Below are positions 1 through 6,876 of a stretch of DNA of 12,533 nt, in pieces (position 1 is the stretch's first letter; every line of letters begins with the position of its first letter). A model generated the notes under the pieces. That model was not told the DNA's origin. It saw only the letters and a list, made by a program, of their open reading frames with translations, and ran no database searches. The stretch is taken from assembly GCA_964612425.1 (NCBI GenBank), contig CAZTDX010000085.1, positions 1 through 12,533 of the forward strand, in the 5' to 3' direction. Both the position numbers and the translations under genes were made by a program. The DNA comes from CAUJGP01 sp964612425 (GTDB lineage Bacteria > Bdellovibrionota > Bdellovibrionia > Bdellovibrionales > Bdellovibrionaceae).

Positions 1-2
1 AC

Positions 3-632
3 TTAAACAACTAACCGCTGCATAAATGTGACTCCACTAAACTCGGGCCACACCACTGTTCCTCGAGTTGAAATTTCAATTTCAAATGTGTTCGAAAAAA
101 TATCCTTATTGGGTAATTCATTAACAGAAAGCCAAATTCCGCCATCAACGAGCTTGGCCTTTATTTCCTGTCCACTCACAGTTTCTCTGATTTTAAAATT
201 TTGAATGGAAGAAATAGGTTTTGTAGAAAGAAAAATGTGATCTGCTTCTGATAAATTCATTTCTTTTGTAGGCTCTATTTGTTGATTAATAGGCTTACTA
301 AAGGTTACTTTAGTTTTTAGAGTTGCAACATAAACTGGTACCTGAAAGACGCCGCGCTTTTTTTCTTTGCTGCCAACGGTAATAGTAGTTTCACTTGTCA
401 TTGGATAAATATTTTTTTCAGATATCGTAAGGACAGGGGAGGAGAATGCGACCTTTTCACCCCATCCCTTTGCTACTTCTTTCTGAGCAATGGTTTCATA
501 CTCTCTTCGGCTACTAATCTGATCTTCAACCTGCGATAAAGGCAACATTAGCCCTAAGACTAGGCTCAGGATAATAAGGACTTTTTTGGTTACTGCATTG
601 AATTCATTTTTTTGCTTCTGTTCGTTTTCCAT
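3..632 (-). CDS. creD: CreD-like inner membrane protein, half-length
   Basis: The 209-residue product resembles the N-terminal half of CreD (cell envelope integrity / Cre-regulon inner membrane protein). It has a short charged N-terminus, one hydrophobic segment at about residues 17-34 containing LVLGLMLPL, then the RREYE...A..EV..GWG stretch that in CreD follows the first membrane helix, and a beta-rich periplasmic-type region ending near a WP-containing strand. The start is set by a strong AGGAGG site seven bases before the ATG; an in-frame ATG 12 codons further upstream lacks this. CreD proteins are usually about 430-470 residues with several C-terminal membrane helices. Here a TAA stop comes at the window edge, before any of those helices. 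The gene may be truncated, frameshifted just beyond the window, or a short family member. The biochemical role of CreD is not well established. Confidence 0.72.
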   Translation of the reverse strand: MENEQKQKNEFNAVTKKVLIILSLVLGLMLPLSQVEDQISSRREYETIAQKEVAKGWGEKVAFSSPVLTISEKNIYPMTSETTITVGSKEKKRGVFQVPVYVATLKTKVTFSKPINQQIEPTKEMNLSEADHIFLSTKPISSIQNFKIRETVSGQEIKAKLVDGGIWLSVNELPNKDIFSNTFEIEISTRGTVVWPEFSGVTFMQRLVV

Positions 633-742
633 TTTAGAACCTCCTGATAATTCATCATCGAATACCAAGATGGAATGACTATGAGGCGAAGGTGAACTCT
701 CTGTGAAATCTGAAAGGCATTAGCATGATTTTTTGTCTTCAA

Positions 743-807
743 TTCTTCAGCAAATAATCATAGTGCTATAAAATATGAAGAAAGCGCCAAATACTTTTGC
801 TGAAGAA
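743..807. repeat. Perfect 12-bp inverted repeat, 41-bp spacer
   Basis: TTCTTCAGCAAA at 743-754 is exactly complementary to TTTGCTGAAGAA at 796-807. It lies in the 281-bp gene-free stretch between the divergent creD-like gene and the exported protein gene at 950. No T-run follows either arm, so it does not look like an intrinsic terminator. The 41-bp spacer is AT-rich and contains a smaller ATAG/CTAT hairpin. It could be a two-half-site operator or a long RNA stem. Apart from this repeat I see no convincing promoter or small gene in 669-949. Confidence 0.6.
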
Positions 808-949
808 GTTTATTTTAAATGAGACAGATCATCTCCCTTCTGTAAATTTTATACATTTAAACGGAAAAATTGTAGAACAATAGGTTTACAGGTAGTACTG
901 AATTTTATTCTCTTAAAAATTCATTTCAATTCATAGTTTTGGGGGTTTT

Positions 950-2326
950 ATGTTTATCCGTTTATTTATTTTGTTCAGTTTGGGGTTTACTTTACTCAAT
1001 CCCTTTTTGTCTCCAGCTGTGGCACAAAACTTTGATTTGTTTCTTTTTTCGCCTTTAGGAACAGAGCTAGAGGTCACTTTTCAAGCCAAGTACCTTACAG
1101 AATTTAAATCCTTAGAGCAGATGAATCGTTCATTGGGAACAAACCGTAACTATTATATTAATCAAAAAATTGATCCGACGCTCAAATTTTTATTTGGACC
1201 ACTCACACATCGAGGTTGGGCCGGTGTTAAAGCCACTAAGAAAATTGACGTGAATTGGTCTTCAGCCGTAGAAACTGAGCGAGGCGTTGAAGTGCCCTAC
1301 ACTTATATCGGTATTTGGCTCGTGGATGTTAATTTTATGGATCAGAGTACTACGAGCTTTGTACCTGTGCCTTTTAATCTTCAAGTTATTTATTCTACGG
1401 AATGGAAACGATGCAGTGATATGAGTCATGATAGCAGCAGCTCATTTTGGTATTATTGGGACCCTGAGAGAATTGGCTGTGATCAAACAAACGGAAATGA
1501 ATTTCAAAATGTCAGTGTTAGTCTGTCAAATCCCTCCTCCGAAACTAAAAAGACTTATCCAGAATATCAAAAGTTGATTCAACAAATACAAGGAAAACCC
1601 ACACTTCCTATGACCATTGCGTTTGGCTATGTGGAAGAGGTTGATAACCCGAATCCCGAACAAGATATGGATTTAGGAGCAGGTGAGTACCGTGAATTTA
1701 TTCAATCTCTCAAAGCCCTGATTCCTGAGGATGCTAAAGTAGAGCCTATTATGAGAGGTGAGTATCCCTATTTTAGAGGTTCTGATTATGCTATTGGTAA
1801 ACGGTATTTATTTACAAAGGATGGAGTTCAAATCATTTTAAAAGTGGTCACGAACGCCGGTATTGATCAAATGATTTTATTCGCCCGAAGTTATGCGGAA
1901 GAGCATGATAGTTACTTTGCTTGGCTCGGACATTCTCGTGTGGGCTCTGGATTTGATGCGGCTCGATTTAGTAATATGTTGCGTGCTGAACCAAACATTT
2001 ATTCACTGACAAAAAACTATCAGCTTGTTTATTGGGGAGGCTGCAATAGTTATTCTTATTACACAGAACCATTTTTTAAAATGAAAGCAAAACTGAGTGC
2101 TGATGATCCCAACGGAACCCGCTATTTGGATATTATTGCTAATGGTCTACCTTCTTACTTTGTATTGAATGCAAGTAATGCACTAATTCCATTAAAAGCC
2201 CTCCTTAATTGGAATACGCCAACAAGTTATCAAACTATGCTTCAAGAGATTGAGGATCGCGCTCAACGAATGGGAATTCATGTTCTTGCTGTCGTAATTG
2301 GTGATGAAGACAATCACGTCAACTAA
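950..2326 (+). CDS. Exported protein with possible caspase-like (clan CD) fold
   Basis: I do not recognise this 458-residue protein as a named family. It begins with a clear signal peptide (hydrophobic residues 5-20, likely cleavage after Ala-Val-Ala at 25), so it should act in the periplasm or outside the cell. Residues 26-230 are beta-rich and aromatic, with Cys155 and Cys177 as a possible disulfide pair. Residues 300-410 show hydrophobic strand + GHS (YFAWLGHS, His328), then hydrophobic strand + GGCNS (YQLVYWGGCNS, Cys365), then a further strand (SYFVLNAS). That order matches the His-Cys dyad layout of clan CD peptidases such as caspases, clostripain and gingipains. A fold assignment is inference; the motifs are not canonical. 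The start is preceded by a G-rich, rather weak ribosome site (TTGGGGG). The gene ends 17 bp from the convergent kimA gene. Confidence 0.7.
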   Translation: MFIRLFILFSLGFTLLNPFLSPAVAQNFDLFLFSPLGTELEVTFQAKYLTEFKSLEQMNRSLGTNRNYYINQKIDPTLKFLFGPLTHRGWAGVKATKKIDVNWSSAVETERGVEVPYTYIGIWLVDVNFMDQSTTSFVPVPFNLQVIYSTEWKRCSDMSHDSSSSFWYYWDPERIGCDQTNGNEFQNVSVSLSNPSSETKKTYPEYQKLIQQIQGKPTLPMTIAFGYVEEVDNPNPEQDMDLGAGEYREFIQSLKALIPEDAKVEPIMRGEYPYFRGSDYAIGKRYLFTKDGVQIILKVVTNAGIDQMILFARSYAEEHDSYFAWLGHSRVGSGFDAARFSNMLRAEPNIYSLTKNYQLVYWGGCNSYSYYTEPFFKMKAKLSADDPNGTRYLDIIANGLPSYFVLNASNALIPLKALLNWNTPTSYQTMLQEIEDRAQRMGIHVLAVVIGDEDNHVN

Positions 2327-2343
2327 CCGAGCTGATAGTTTTG

Positions 2344-4173
2344 TTACCACCCATTTAGATGGTATCGAACTGAGGTAACAACAATCCGACGTTTAAATCG
2401 TAAGTAAGTTTTAATAAATAATGCTGATTGGTTGTGAAGTAAGTTCTCCCACCATTTTGCAGGCACAAACTCGGGTATAATGACCGTAACCCAATCCCAT
2501 TGTGGATCCTTTGATAACTCTACAATATGATGGATGAGTGGCTCATTAAGAGACCGATAGGGAGACGATAGAATTTTTAACTTAATCTCTGGGAAAAACT
2601 CTTTCCATTCTTTAGATAGGCGTAGAGTTTGCTCTGGTTCAATATCGACATAAAGAGCGTAAACTGTACCTGAAAGAGTATTGGCATAATCCATGGCTTT
2701 GATAATACCACGGTGCACACCTGAGACGGGAACCACAATAATATGCTTGGATGAAACTAAACTCTTTGTATTTGGTTGCAAAACTCTCAGTTCATAAGCT
2801 GATTTAACATAATGGCTCCGAATTTTACGAAATAAAATAACGGAAAGTGGAATAAATAAAACAACAACCCAGGCTCCACTCAAGAATTTTGTTATTGATA
2901 TGACCAATAATACTATAAATGTTGAAATAGCACCTATTAAATTAATAATAAGAGATTTCTTCCAGTTGGGTTCTTTTAATTTATAATGATGAACAACCAT
3001 CCCCAATTGAGAGAGGGTGAAAGATAAGAATACGCCAACAGCATAGAGGGGGATGAGGTAATGGGTTTCTCCCTCAAAGTAAATAATTAAGGCCATGGCT
3101 GCTAAACTTAATCCTAAAATACCGTTGGAAAAAACCAGACGATCTCCAAGACTGGAGAGTTGACGAGGCAAAAATCGATCTTTTGCGAGGAGAGAAGAAA
3201 GTCTTGGAAAATCAGCATAACTTGTGTTGGCCGCAAGAATTAAAATCAAGGCCACAGAAGCTTGGGTAAGATAGTAAAAAAATGTGGGACCAAAAACTTT
3301 AAGTGATAGCGAAGAAATAACGGTGTGGTTTTCAGCTGGAGCAATACCTAACATATGAGATAAAAGTGTAATCCCCATAAAGTAAAATCCAAGAATGCTT
3401 GCCATCCAAATCATGGTGATTCGTGCATTTTTGGGACTGGGGTCTTTAAAAATAGGAATACCATTGGATATGGCTTCAACACCAGTAAGGGCAGAGCATC
3501 CTGAGGCGAAGGATTTCAGAAAAAGAAAAACTGGTATGGCTGAGTAACTTTCATGGACTATTGGAGCTTGCGCTAAAAGATTGCCTGTTGCAATATCGTA
3601 GATCCCTTTTAAAATTAATATAAGAAAAGTGAAAATATACATATAAGTAGGAATAGAAAAAATTGAGGCAGACTCCTTAATTCCTCTGAGATTTAAAATC
3701 ATAATGATTAAAATTGTTATGACACCTAATAGTTCACGATGAGCCCATAAAGTTGGAAATGCAGAAGCAATATTTTCTACACCAGCAGAAACAGAGACTG
3801 CGACGGTGAGAATATAATCAATAAGTAGTGAGGCTCCAGCTACTAATCCTGCGGTCGTTCCCAAATTTTCTTTAGCAACAATATATGCTCCTCCTCCACT
3901 AGGATAGCACCGAATTGTTTGTTGATAGGAAATGGTGACTATAAGTAAAACAAGTGAAATGAGAAAAGCAATCGGCATGGACCAGCTTACGGCAGTGGCG
4001 GCAAATGCCGAAAGCGGAATTAAAATTTCCTCGGTGGCATAGGCAACGGATGAGAGTGCATCAGATGAAAGTACGGCTAATGCTTTCCATTTAGGAATTT
4101 TCTGATGGGAGATTTCTGAAATTGCTAAGGGTTCACCGATAAGTAATCTTTTTATAGAATTAATGTCTGGCAT
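2344..4173 (-). CDS. kimA: KimA-type high-affinity potassium transporter
   Basis: The 609-residue product matches the KimA (YdaO) branch of the APC/KUP superfamily, which imports K+ using the proton gradient; B. subtilis KimA is almost the same length. About 12 membrane helices fill residues 30-460. Family blocks visible are SSDALSSVAY (36-45), YPSGGGAY (90-97), LLIDYILTVAVSVSAG (116-131), NLRGIKESAS (161-170), SGCSALTGVEAISN (224-237) and FKDPSPKNA. Asp38, Tyr45, Asp119, Tyr120, Thr230 and Glu233 fall in the blocks that hold the K+/H+ site residues of KimA, as I recall them. The C-terminal ~140 residues, beginning around KHIIVVPVSG, form a USP-like cytoplasmic domain. The ATG has a TTGGAG site four bases upstream. 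The gene is divergent from a Kdp-type kinase/regulator pair, which implies K+-responsive control by that pair in place of the c-di-AMP riboswitch known in Bacillus. Confidence 0.9.
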   Translation of the reverse strand: MPDINSIKRLLIGEPLAISEISHQKIPKWKALAVLSSDALSSVAYATEEILIPLSAFAATAVSWSMPIAFLISLVLLIVTISYQQTIRCYPSGGGAYIVAKENLGTTAGLVAGASLLIDYILTVAVSVSAGVENIASAFPTLWAHRELLGVITILIIMILNLRGIKESASIFSIPTYMYIFTFLILILKGIYDIATGNLLAQAPIVHESYSAIPVFLFLKSFASGCSALTGVEAISNGIPIFKDPSPKNARITMIWMASILGFYFMGITLLSHMLGIAPAENHTVISSLSLKVFGPTFFYYLTQASVALILILAANTSYADFPRLSSLLAKDRFLPRQLSSLGDRLVFSNGILGLSLAAMALIIYFEGETHYLIPLYAVGVFLSFTLSQLGMVVHHYKLKEPNWKKSLIINLIGAISTFIVLLVISITKFLSGAWVVVLFIPLSVILFRKIRSHYVKSAYELRVLQPNTKSLVSSKHIIVVPVSGVHRGIIKAMDYANTLSGTVYALYVDIEPEQTLRLSKEWKEFFPEIKLKILSSPYRSLNEPLIHHIVELSKDPQWDWVTVIIPEFVPAKWWENLLHNQSALFIKTYLRFKRRIVVTSVRYHLNGW

Positions 4174-4210
4174 ATGACTCCAATTTGTTTATTCTATCAC
4201 TTAGAGGTTT

Positions 4211-4216
4211 ATTTTA
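4211..4216 (-). promoter_or_regulatory. Possible -10 element of kimA
   Basis: On the minus strand TAAAAT (5/6 match to TATAAT) lies 38 bases upstream of the kimA ATG. The position 17 bases further upstream holds only GACTTT, a poor -35, as expected of an activator-dependent promoter. If this -10 is real, transcription would start near 4204 and the KdpE-like box would lie at about -61 to -78, close to the KdpE site position reported for E. coli kdpFABC. This is inference from spacing. Confidence 0.35.
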
Positions 4217-4264
4217 AAAAGTCGTCAAAGAGAAAAGTCCTAAAAGTATCAAGAGCCTCGTTTT

Positions 4265-4282
4265 TTTATATTTTCTTTATAC
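4265..4282 (+). promoter_or_regulatory. KdpE-like operator (TTTATA direct repeats)
   Basis: TTTATA at 4265-4270 and TTTATA at 4276-4281 are separated by TTTTC, giving an 11-bp period, about one helical turn, on the same face of the DNA. The E. coli KdpE operator, as I recall it, is TTTATA, five bases, then TTTACA, with the same spacing. This element lies in the 166-bp region between kimA and the kdpDE-like genes, where a KdpE site would be expected. It sits 57 bp before the kinase ATG and about 92 bp before the kimA ATG, so one dimer could serve either or both promoters. Confidence 0.55.
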
Positions 4283-4339
4283 TGAGAATAACACGGCACG
4301 TATTGCTTTCGACCAGAATAAACTTTTTATCAACCTATT

Positions 4340-5440
4340 ATGAAAGTTCAGTCTTTACATTTGATAACGGGGTTACTGTTCCTTAGTTTTTTTAGTTATT
4401 GGTTAGAGCCTTATATTGGATATCAATCGGTGGGGCTTATCTTATTACTCCCTATTTTTATTGCGGCATTCACAGCTCAAATGAAATTTGTTTTGGGAGT
4501 TGGTTTTATTTCAGCTTTAATTTGGGACTTCTTTTTTATTCCTCCTAAATTTCATTTATCTATTTCAGGCACACAAGATAGGATGATGATTCTTACCTAT
4601 TTTACTGCGTCTATGATTATGTCTGTGATTGCTAAAAAATTTCAACATGAACAGAGATTAATTGAATCAGAGCGTTTATATCGCGCGCTCCTTGATTCTG
4701 TCTCACATGACTTGCGAACCCCCTTAACGATTATTTTAGGTTCGGCTTGTGTGTTAAATCAAGAAGAAGTAAGTAAAGAATTGTCTTCGAGTAGTAAACA
4801 TTTGATCAGTGATTTAATATCTGCCAGCCATAGGCTATCTGATGTTATTAATAATTTGCTCGATATGTCCAGAATTAAGTCAGGAGTACTGAGGCCTAAA
4901 AAAGACATTATCGACATAGCTTTATTTTTAGAAGATTTTTTAAAGAGACATCAGGAAGATTTGAATCAAATAAGTTTTCAAATAGAGTCAACGATAGAGG
5001 GGCTTTATATTTTGGGTGATGAGGGGCTTTTGGAAAGCGTATTTTTAAAAATCTTTGAAAACACAATTAAATATGGTGGATCTTCTAATAAGGTAATAAT
5101 TCATTTTTATTTAGATGGTGATCTTGTAAATATTAAAATTAAAGATTGTGGTCCTGGAATTCCTCCAAATAAGTTAAATCATCTATTTTCACCTTTTAAT
5201 TCTGACTCTAACTCCAACTCTAACTCAACTCAGAATATTGGGTATTCTTACTTAGATTTGACAGGAGGAGGTTCTGGGCTTGGATTAGGATTATTTATTT
5301 CTAAATCTTTTATTGAAGCACAAGGTGGTAAAATGTTTGCTGAAAATAATCGAGAAGGTAAAGGCTTAATAATTACTATTGAGTTTCCTCGTTATAAAAA
5401 GTCTCACACATTTATTGTAGACAATGAACTTACAAAATAG
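4340..5440 (+). CDS. KdpD-like sensor histidine kinase lacking the N-terminal Kdp/USP domains
   Basis: The 366-residue kinase resembles only the C-terminal half of KdpD. Residues 1-100 form a DUF4118-type membrane region of about four helices containing WDFFFIPPKFHLSIS, a recognisable KdpD stretch. A HisKA domain follows with SHDLRTPLT (phospho-acceptor His123). The HATPase_c domain shows ENTIKYG (N box, 240-246), DCGPGIP (269-275) and GSGLGLGL (311-318). All key kinase motifs are intact. Canonical KdpD is about 890 residues, with KdpD and USP domains before the membrane segment; these are absent, and no upstream frame encodes them. The ATP-lid region (287-310) carries an odd Asn/Ser repeat. 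No Shine-Dalgarno site precedes the ATG; the start is chosen because the first membrane helix begins at about residue 6. The gene overlaps the regulator gene by 17 bp, so the pair is probably translationally coupled. Confidence 0.88.
   Translation: MKVQSLHLITGLLFLSFFSYWLEPYIGYQSVGLILLLPIFIAAFTAQMKFVLGVGFISALIWDFFFIPPKFHLSISGTQDRMMILTYFTASMIMSVIAKKFQHEQRLIESERLYRALLDSVSHDLRTPLTIILGSACVLNQEEVSKELSSSSKHLISDLISASHRLSDVINNLLDMSRIKSGVLRPKKDIIDIALFLEDFLKRHQEDLNQISFQIESTIEGLYILGDEGLLESVFLKIFENTIKYGGSSNKVIIHFYLDGDLVNIKIKDCGPGIPPNKLNHLFSPFNSDSNSNSNSTQNIGYSYLDLTGGGSGLGLGLFISKSFIEAQGGKMFAENNREGKGLIITIEFPRYKKSHTFIVDNELTK
5204..5227 (+). repeat. Imperfect hexanucleotide repeat inside the kinase gene
   Basis: Four tandem 6-bp units (GACTCT, AACTCC, AACTCT, AACTCA) encode the alternating Asp/Asn-Ser run at about residues 289-296 of the kinase. 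Because the unit is a multiple of three, gain or loss of copies would keep the frame and only lengthen or shorten the ATP-lid loop. Confidence 0.7.
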
Positions 5441-6110
5441 AATTTTAATTATTGATGATGAACCCTCAATTGGCCGATTTCTCCGGGAGCTGTTAAAGCA
5501 TACCTATGAAGTGAAGTTGGCCCACTCTGGACAAGAAGGTCTACAGTTTGCTGCAGATTATCGGCCACATTTGATTGTTCTCGACCTCAATTTGGGATCT
5601 GAGGATGGCTTTAAATTATTAAAAAAAATTCGAGAGTGGAGTCATGTGCCGATAATTATATTATCAGTTCGAAATGACGAAGCTACAATCGTCTCGGCAT
5701 TAGATGCAGGAGCCAACGACTACCTCACGAAACCATTTAGTCCATTAGAGTTGTCTGCAAGAGTTCGGGCTGCATTGAGAAGTACGTTGATCGATACTCA
5801 AGGTACAATCATAAACTTAGGTTTATTATTTATAGATATTGCGGGACATAGAGTGAAGGTGAATGGAAGTGACATAAAGCTTACAGTAACAGAATTTAAC
5901 TTATTAATTATTTTAGCTCGAAACCACGGTAAAGTTGTTACTCATCAAAATCTTTTAACTTCTGTATGGGGACCTCAATTGAGCGAACAGACTCAATATT
6001 TAAGAGTTTACATGGGACAATTAAGAAAAAAATTGTCAACGGAATCCCTTAACAGCGATTTAATTAAAACCGAACCCGGTGTTGGCTATCGACTTAATGT
6101 GGTAGATTAA
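5424..6110 (+). CDS. kdpE: KdpE-like OmpR-family response regulator
   Basis: The 228-residue protein has a receiver domain at residues 5-118 followed by an OmpR/PhoB-type winged helix at about 130-226. The receiver has the acidic pair Asp11-Asp12, phospho-acceptor Asp54 (VLDLNLG), Ser81 and Lys103 (LTKPF). KdpE-like wording is clear: ALDAGANDYLTKPFSPLEL in the receiver, then VWGPQ, EQTQYLRVYMGQLRKKL and TEPGVGYRL in the DNA-binding domain. It should be phosphorylated by the overlapping KdpD-like kinase and bind a KdpE-type site; one candidate lies upstream of the kinase gene. No kdpFABC genes are in the window, so kimA on the other side of that site is the most likely target. It ends 6 bp before the convergent dehydrogenase gene. 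Confidence 0.92.
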   Translation: MNLQNRILIIDDEPSIGRFLRELLKHTYEVKLAHSGQEGLQFAADYRPHLIVLDLNLGSEDGFKLLKKIREWSHVPIIILSVRNDEATIVSALDAGANDYLTKPFSPLELSARVRAALRSTLIDTQGTIINLGLLFIDIAGHRVKVNGSDIKLTVTEFNLLIILARNHGKVVTHQNLLTSVWGPQLSEQTQYLRVYMGQLRKKLSTESLNSDLIKTEPGVGYRLNVVD

Positions 6111-6116
6111 TTACTT

Positions 6117-6848
6117 TTATTTATTTCGATGCCAATGGGATTCATTGGCAGGGGCCATCATCCATTGCAAAATATCTTGTGCCACATCACTGGGGTTCAA
6201 TACTTTACTTTCAACATTCAATCTCGGATATGAGTGGGGAGGTAAGAGCTGTGTGTCCATATACCCCGGACTGTAGAGTCGAATATCTAATGTAAATTTA
6301 TCGGATGGTGAAGATAAGTCATTTTCATTGATGATTGAGTTTATCAAGCCTTTTAAACCATGTTTGCTGGAGGCGTAGCTTGCGGCATTCGGGTCTGCTT
6401 GGGATTCGGCAATGGCCGAGCCAATAAATAAAATTTGTTGAAGATTGGAATTTCCTTTTGCCACATCAATAAGAATTGAGTGCAAGAGTTCACTCGGAAA
6501 AATTAAATTAAGATTCATGGCCCACTCGTGCGCATGCCAGGGCCTTTTATGAAAAGGTCCATAGGGGCCGCCACCCGCACAATAAATCAATCGGTGCGGT
6601 TGAAACTCTCTGAGAGAATCATGCAGAGTCTTCAATGACTCTTTTTTAGTGAAATCCAAAGCGAGCAATTGAAGTTGATTGCAATGCTTTTGGTAAAATG
6701 AAGTATCAACGAGGTCTTGGATTTTTCGAGAGGAAAGCAAGAGTTGAGTGGAAGGAGGAGAGGAACTCGTAATCGCTTTTGCCAGTGTAAGTCCTAGTCC
6801 TCGACTCGCACCTAAAATAGTAATCCTCTCGTTGAGAAATGGCTCCAC
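6117..6848 (-). CDS. Short-chain dehydrogenase/reductase (SDR) family protein
   Basis: The 243-residue product has the classical SDR layout: cofactor loop GASRGLG (13-19), SSRK after strand 2 (39-42, an Arg that would favour NADP), acidic Asp65, CAGGG (90-94) in place of the usual NAG, catalytic Ser144 (IGSAIA), Tyr158 and Lys162 (YASSK), and SPGYMDTQ (193-200). The substrate cannot be told from sequence. The start is a GTG at 6846-6848 with an AAGGA site six bases upstream. It is the last gene of the four-gene minus-strand operon, 28 bp after the NTF2-like gene. Family membership is certain; specificity is unknown. Confidence 0.88.
   Translation of the reverse strand: MEPFLNERITILGASRGLGLTLAKAITSSSPPSTQLLLSSRKIQDLVDTSFYQKHCNQLQLLALDFTKKESLKTLHDSLREFQPHRLIYCAGGGPYGPFHKRPWHAHEWAMNLNLIFPSELLHSILIDVAKGNSNLQQILFIGSAIAESQADPNAASYASSKHGLKGLINSIINENDLSSPSDKFTLDIRLYSPGYMDTQLLPPHSYPRLNVESKVLNPSDVAQDILQWMMAPANESHWHRNK
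6130..6150. repeat. 8-bp stem, 5-nt loop hairpin at the 3' end of the SDR gene
   Basis: TGCCAATG (6130-6137) and CATTGGCA (6143-6150) are exact complements around the loop GGATT. They lie in the last codons of the SDR gene, 19 bp beyond the regulator stop on the other strand. Neither strand has a T-run directly after the stem, so this is not a textbook intrinsic terminator. In this convergent junction it might still protect or process the 3' ends of either transcript. Confidence 0.5.
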
Positions 6849-6876
6849 TGATAATCCTTATTGATCGTTAAGATTT

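Noticed and set aside
633..668. Upstream ATG of the CreD-like frame
   Set aside because: It adds 12 residues that are encoded across a strong AGGAGG ribosome site, which points to the downstream ATG.
2320..2345. AACTA...TAGTT hairpin with a short T-run between the exported-protein gene and kimA
   Set aside because: A five-pair AT-rich stem with an unpaired middle and only four Ts is too weak to call a terminator.
4174..4386. 70-codon plus-strand open frame in the kimA/kinase intergenic region
   Set aside because: It covers the promoter region and the kinase start in another frame, has low-complexity Lys/Phe-rich composition, no ribosome site and no recognisable domain.
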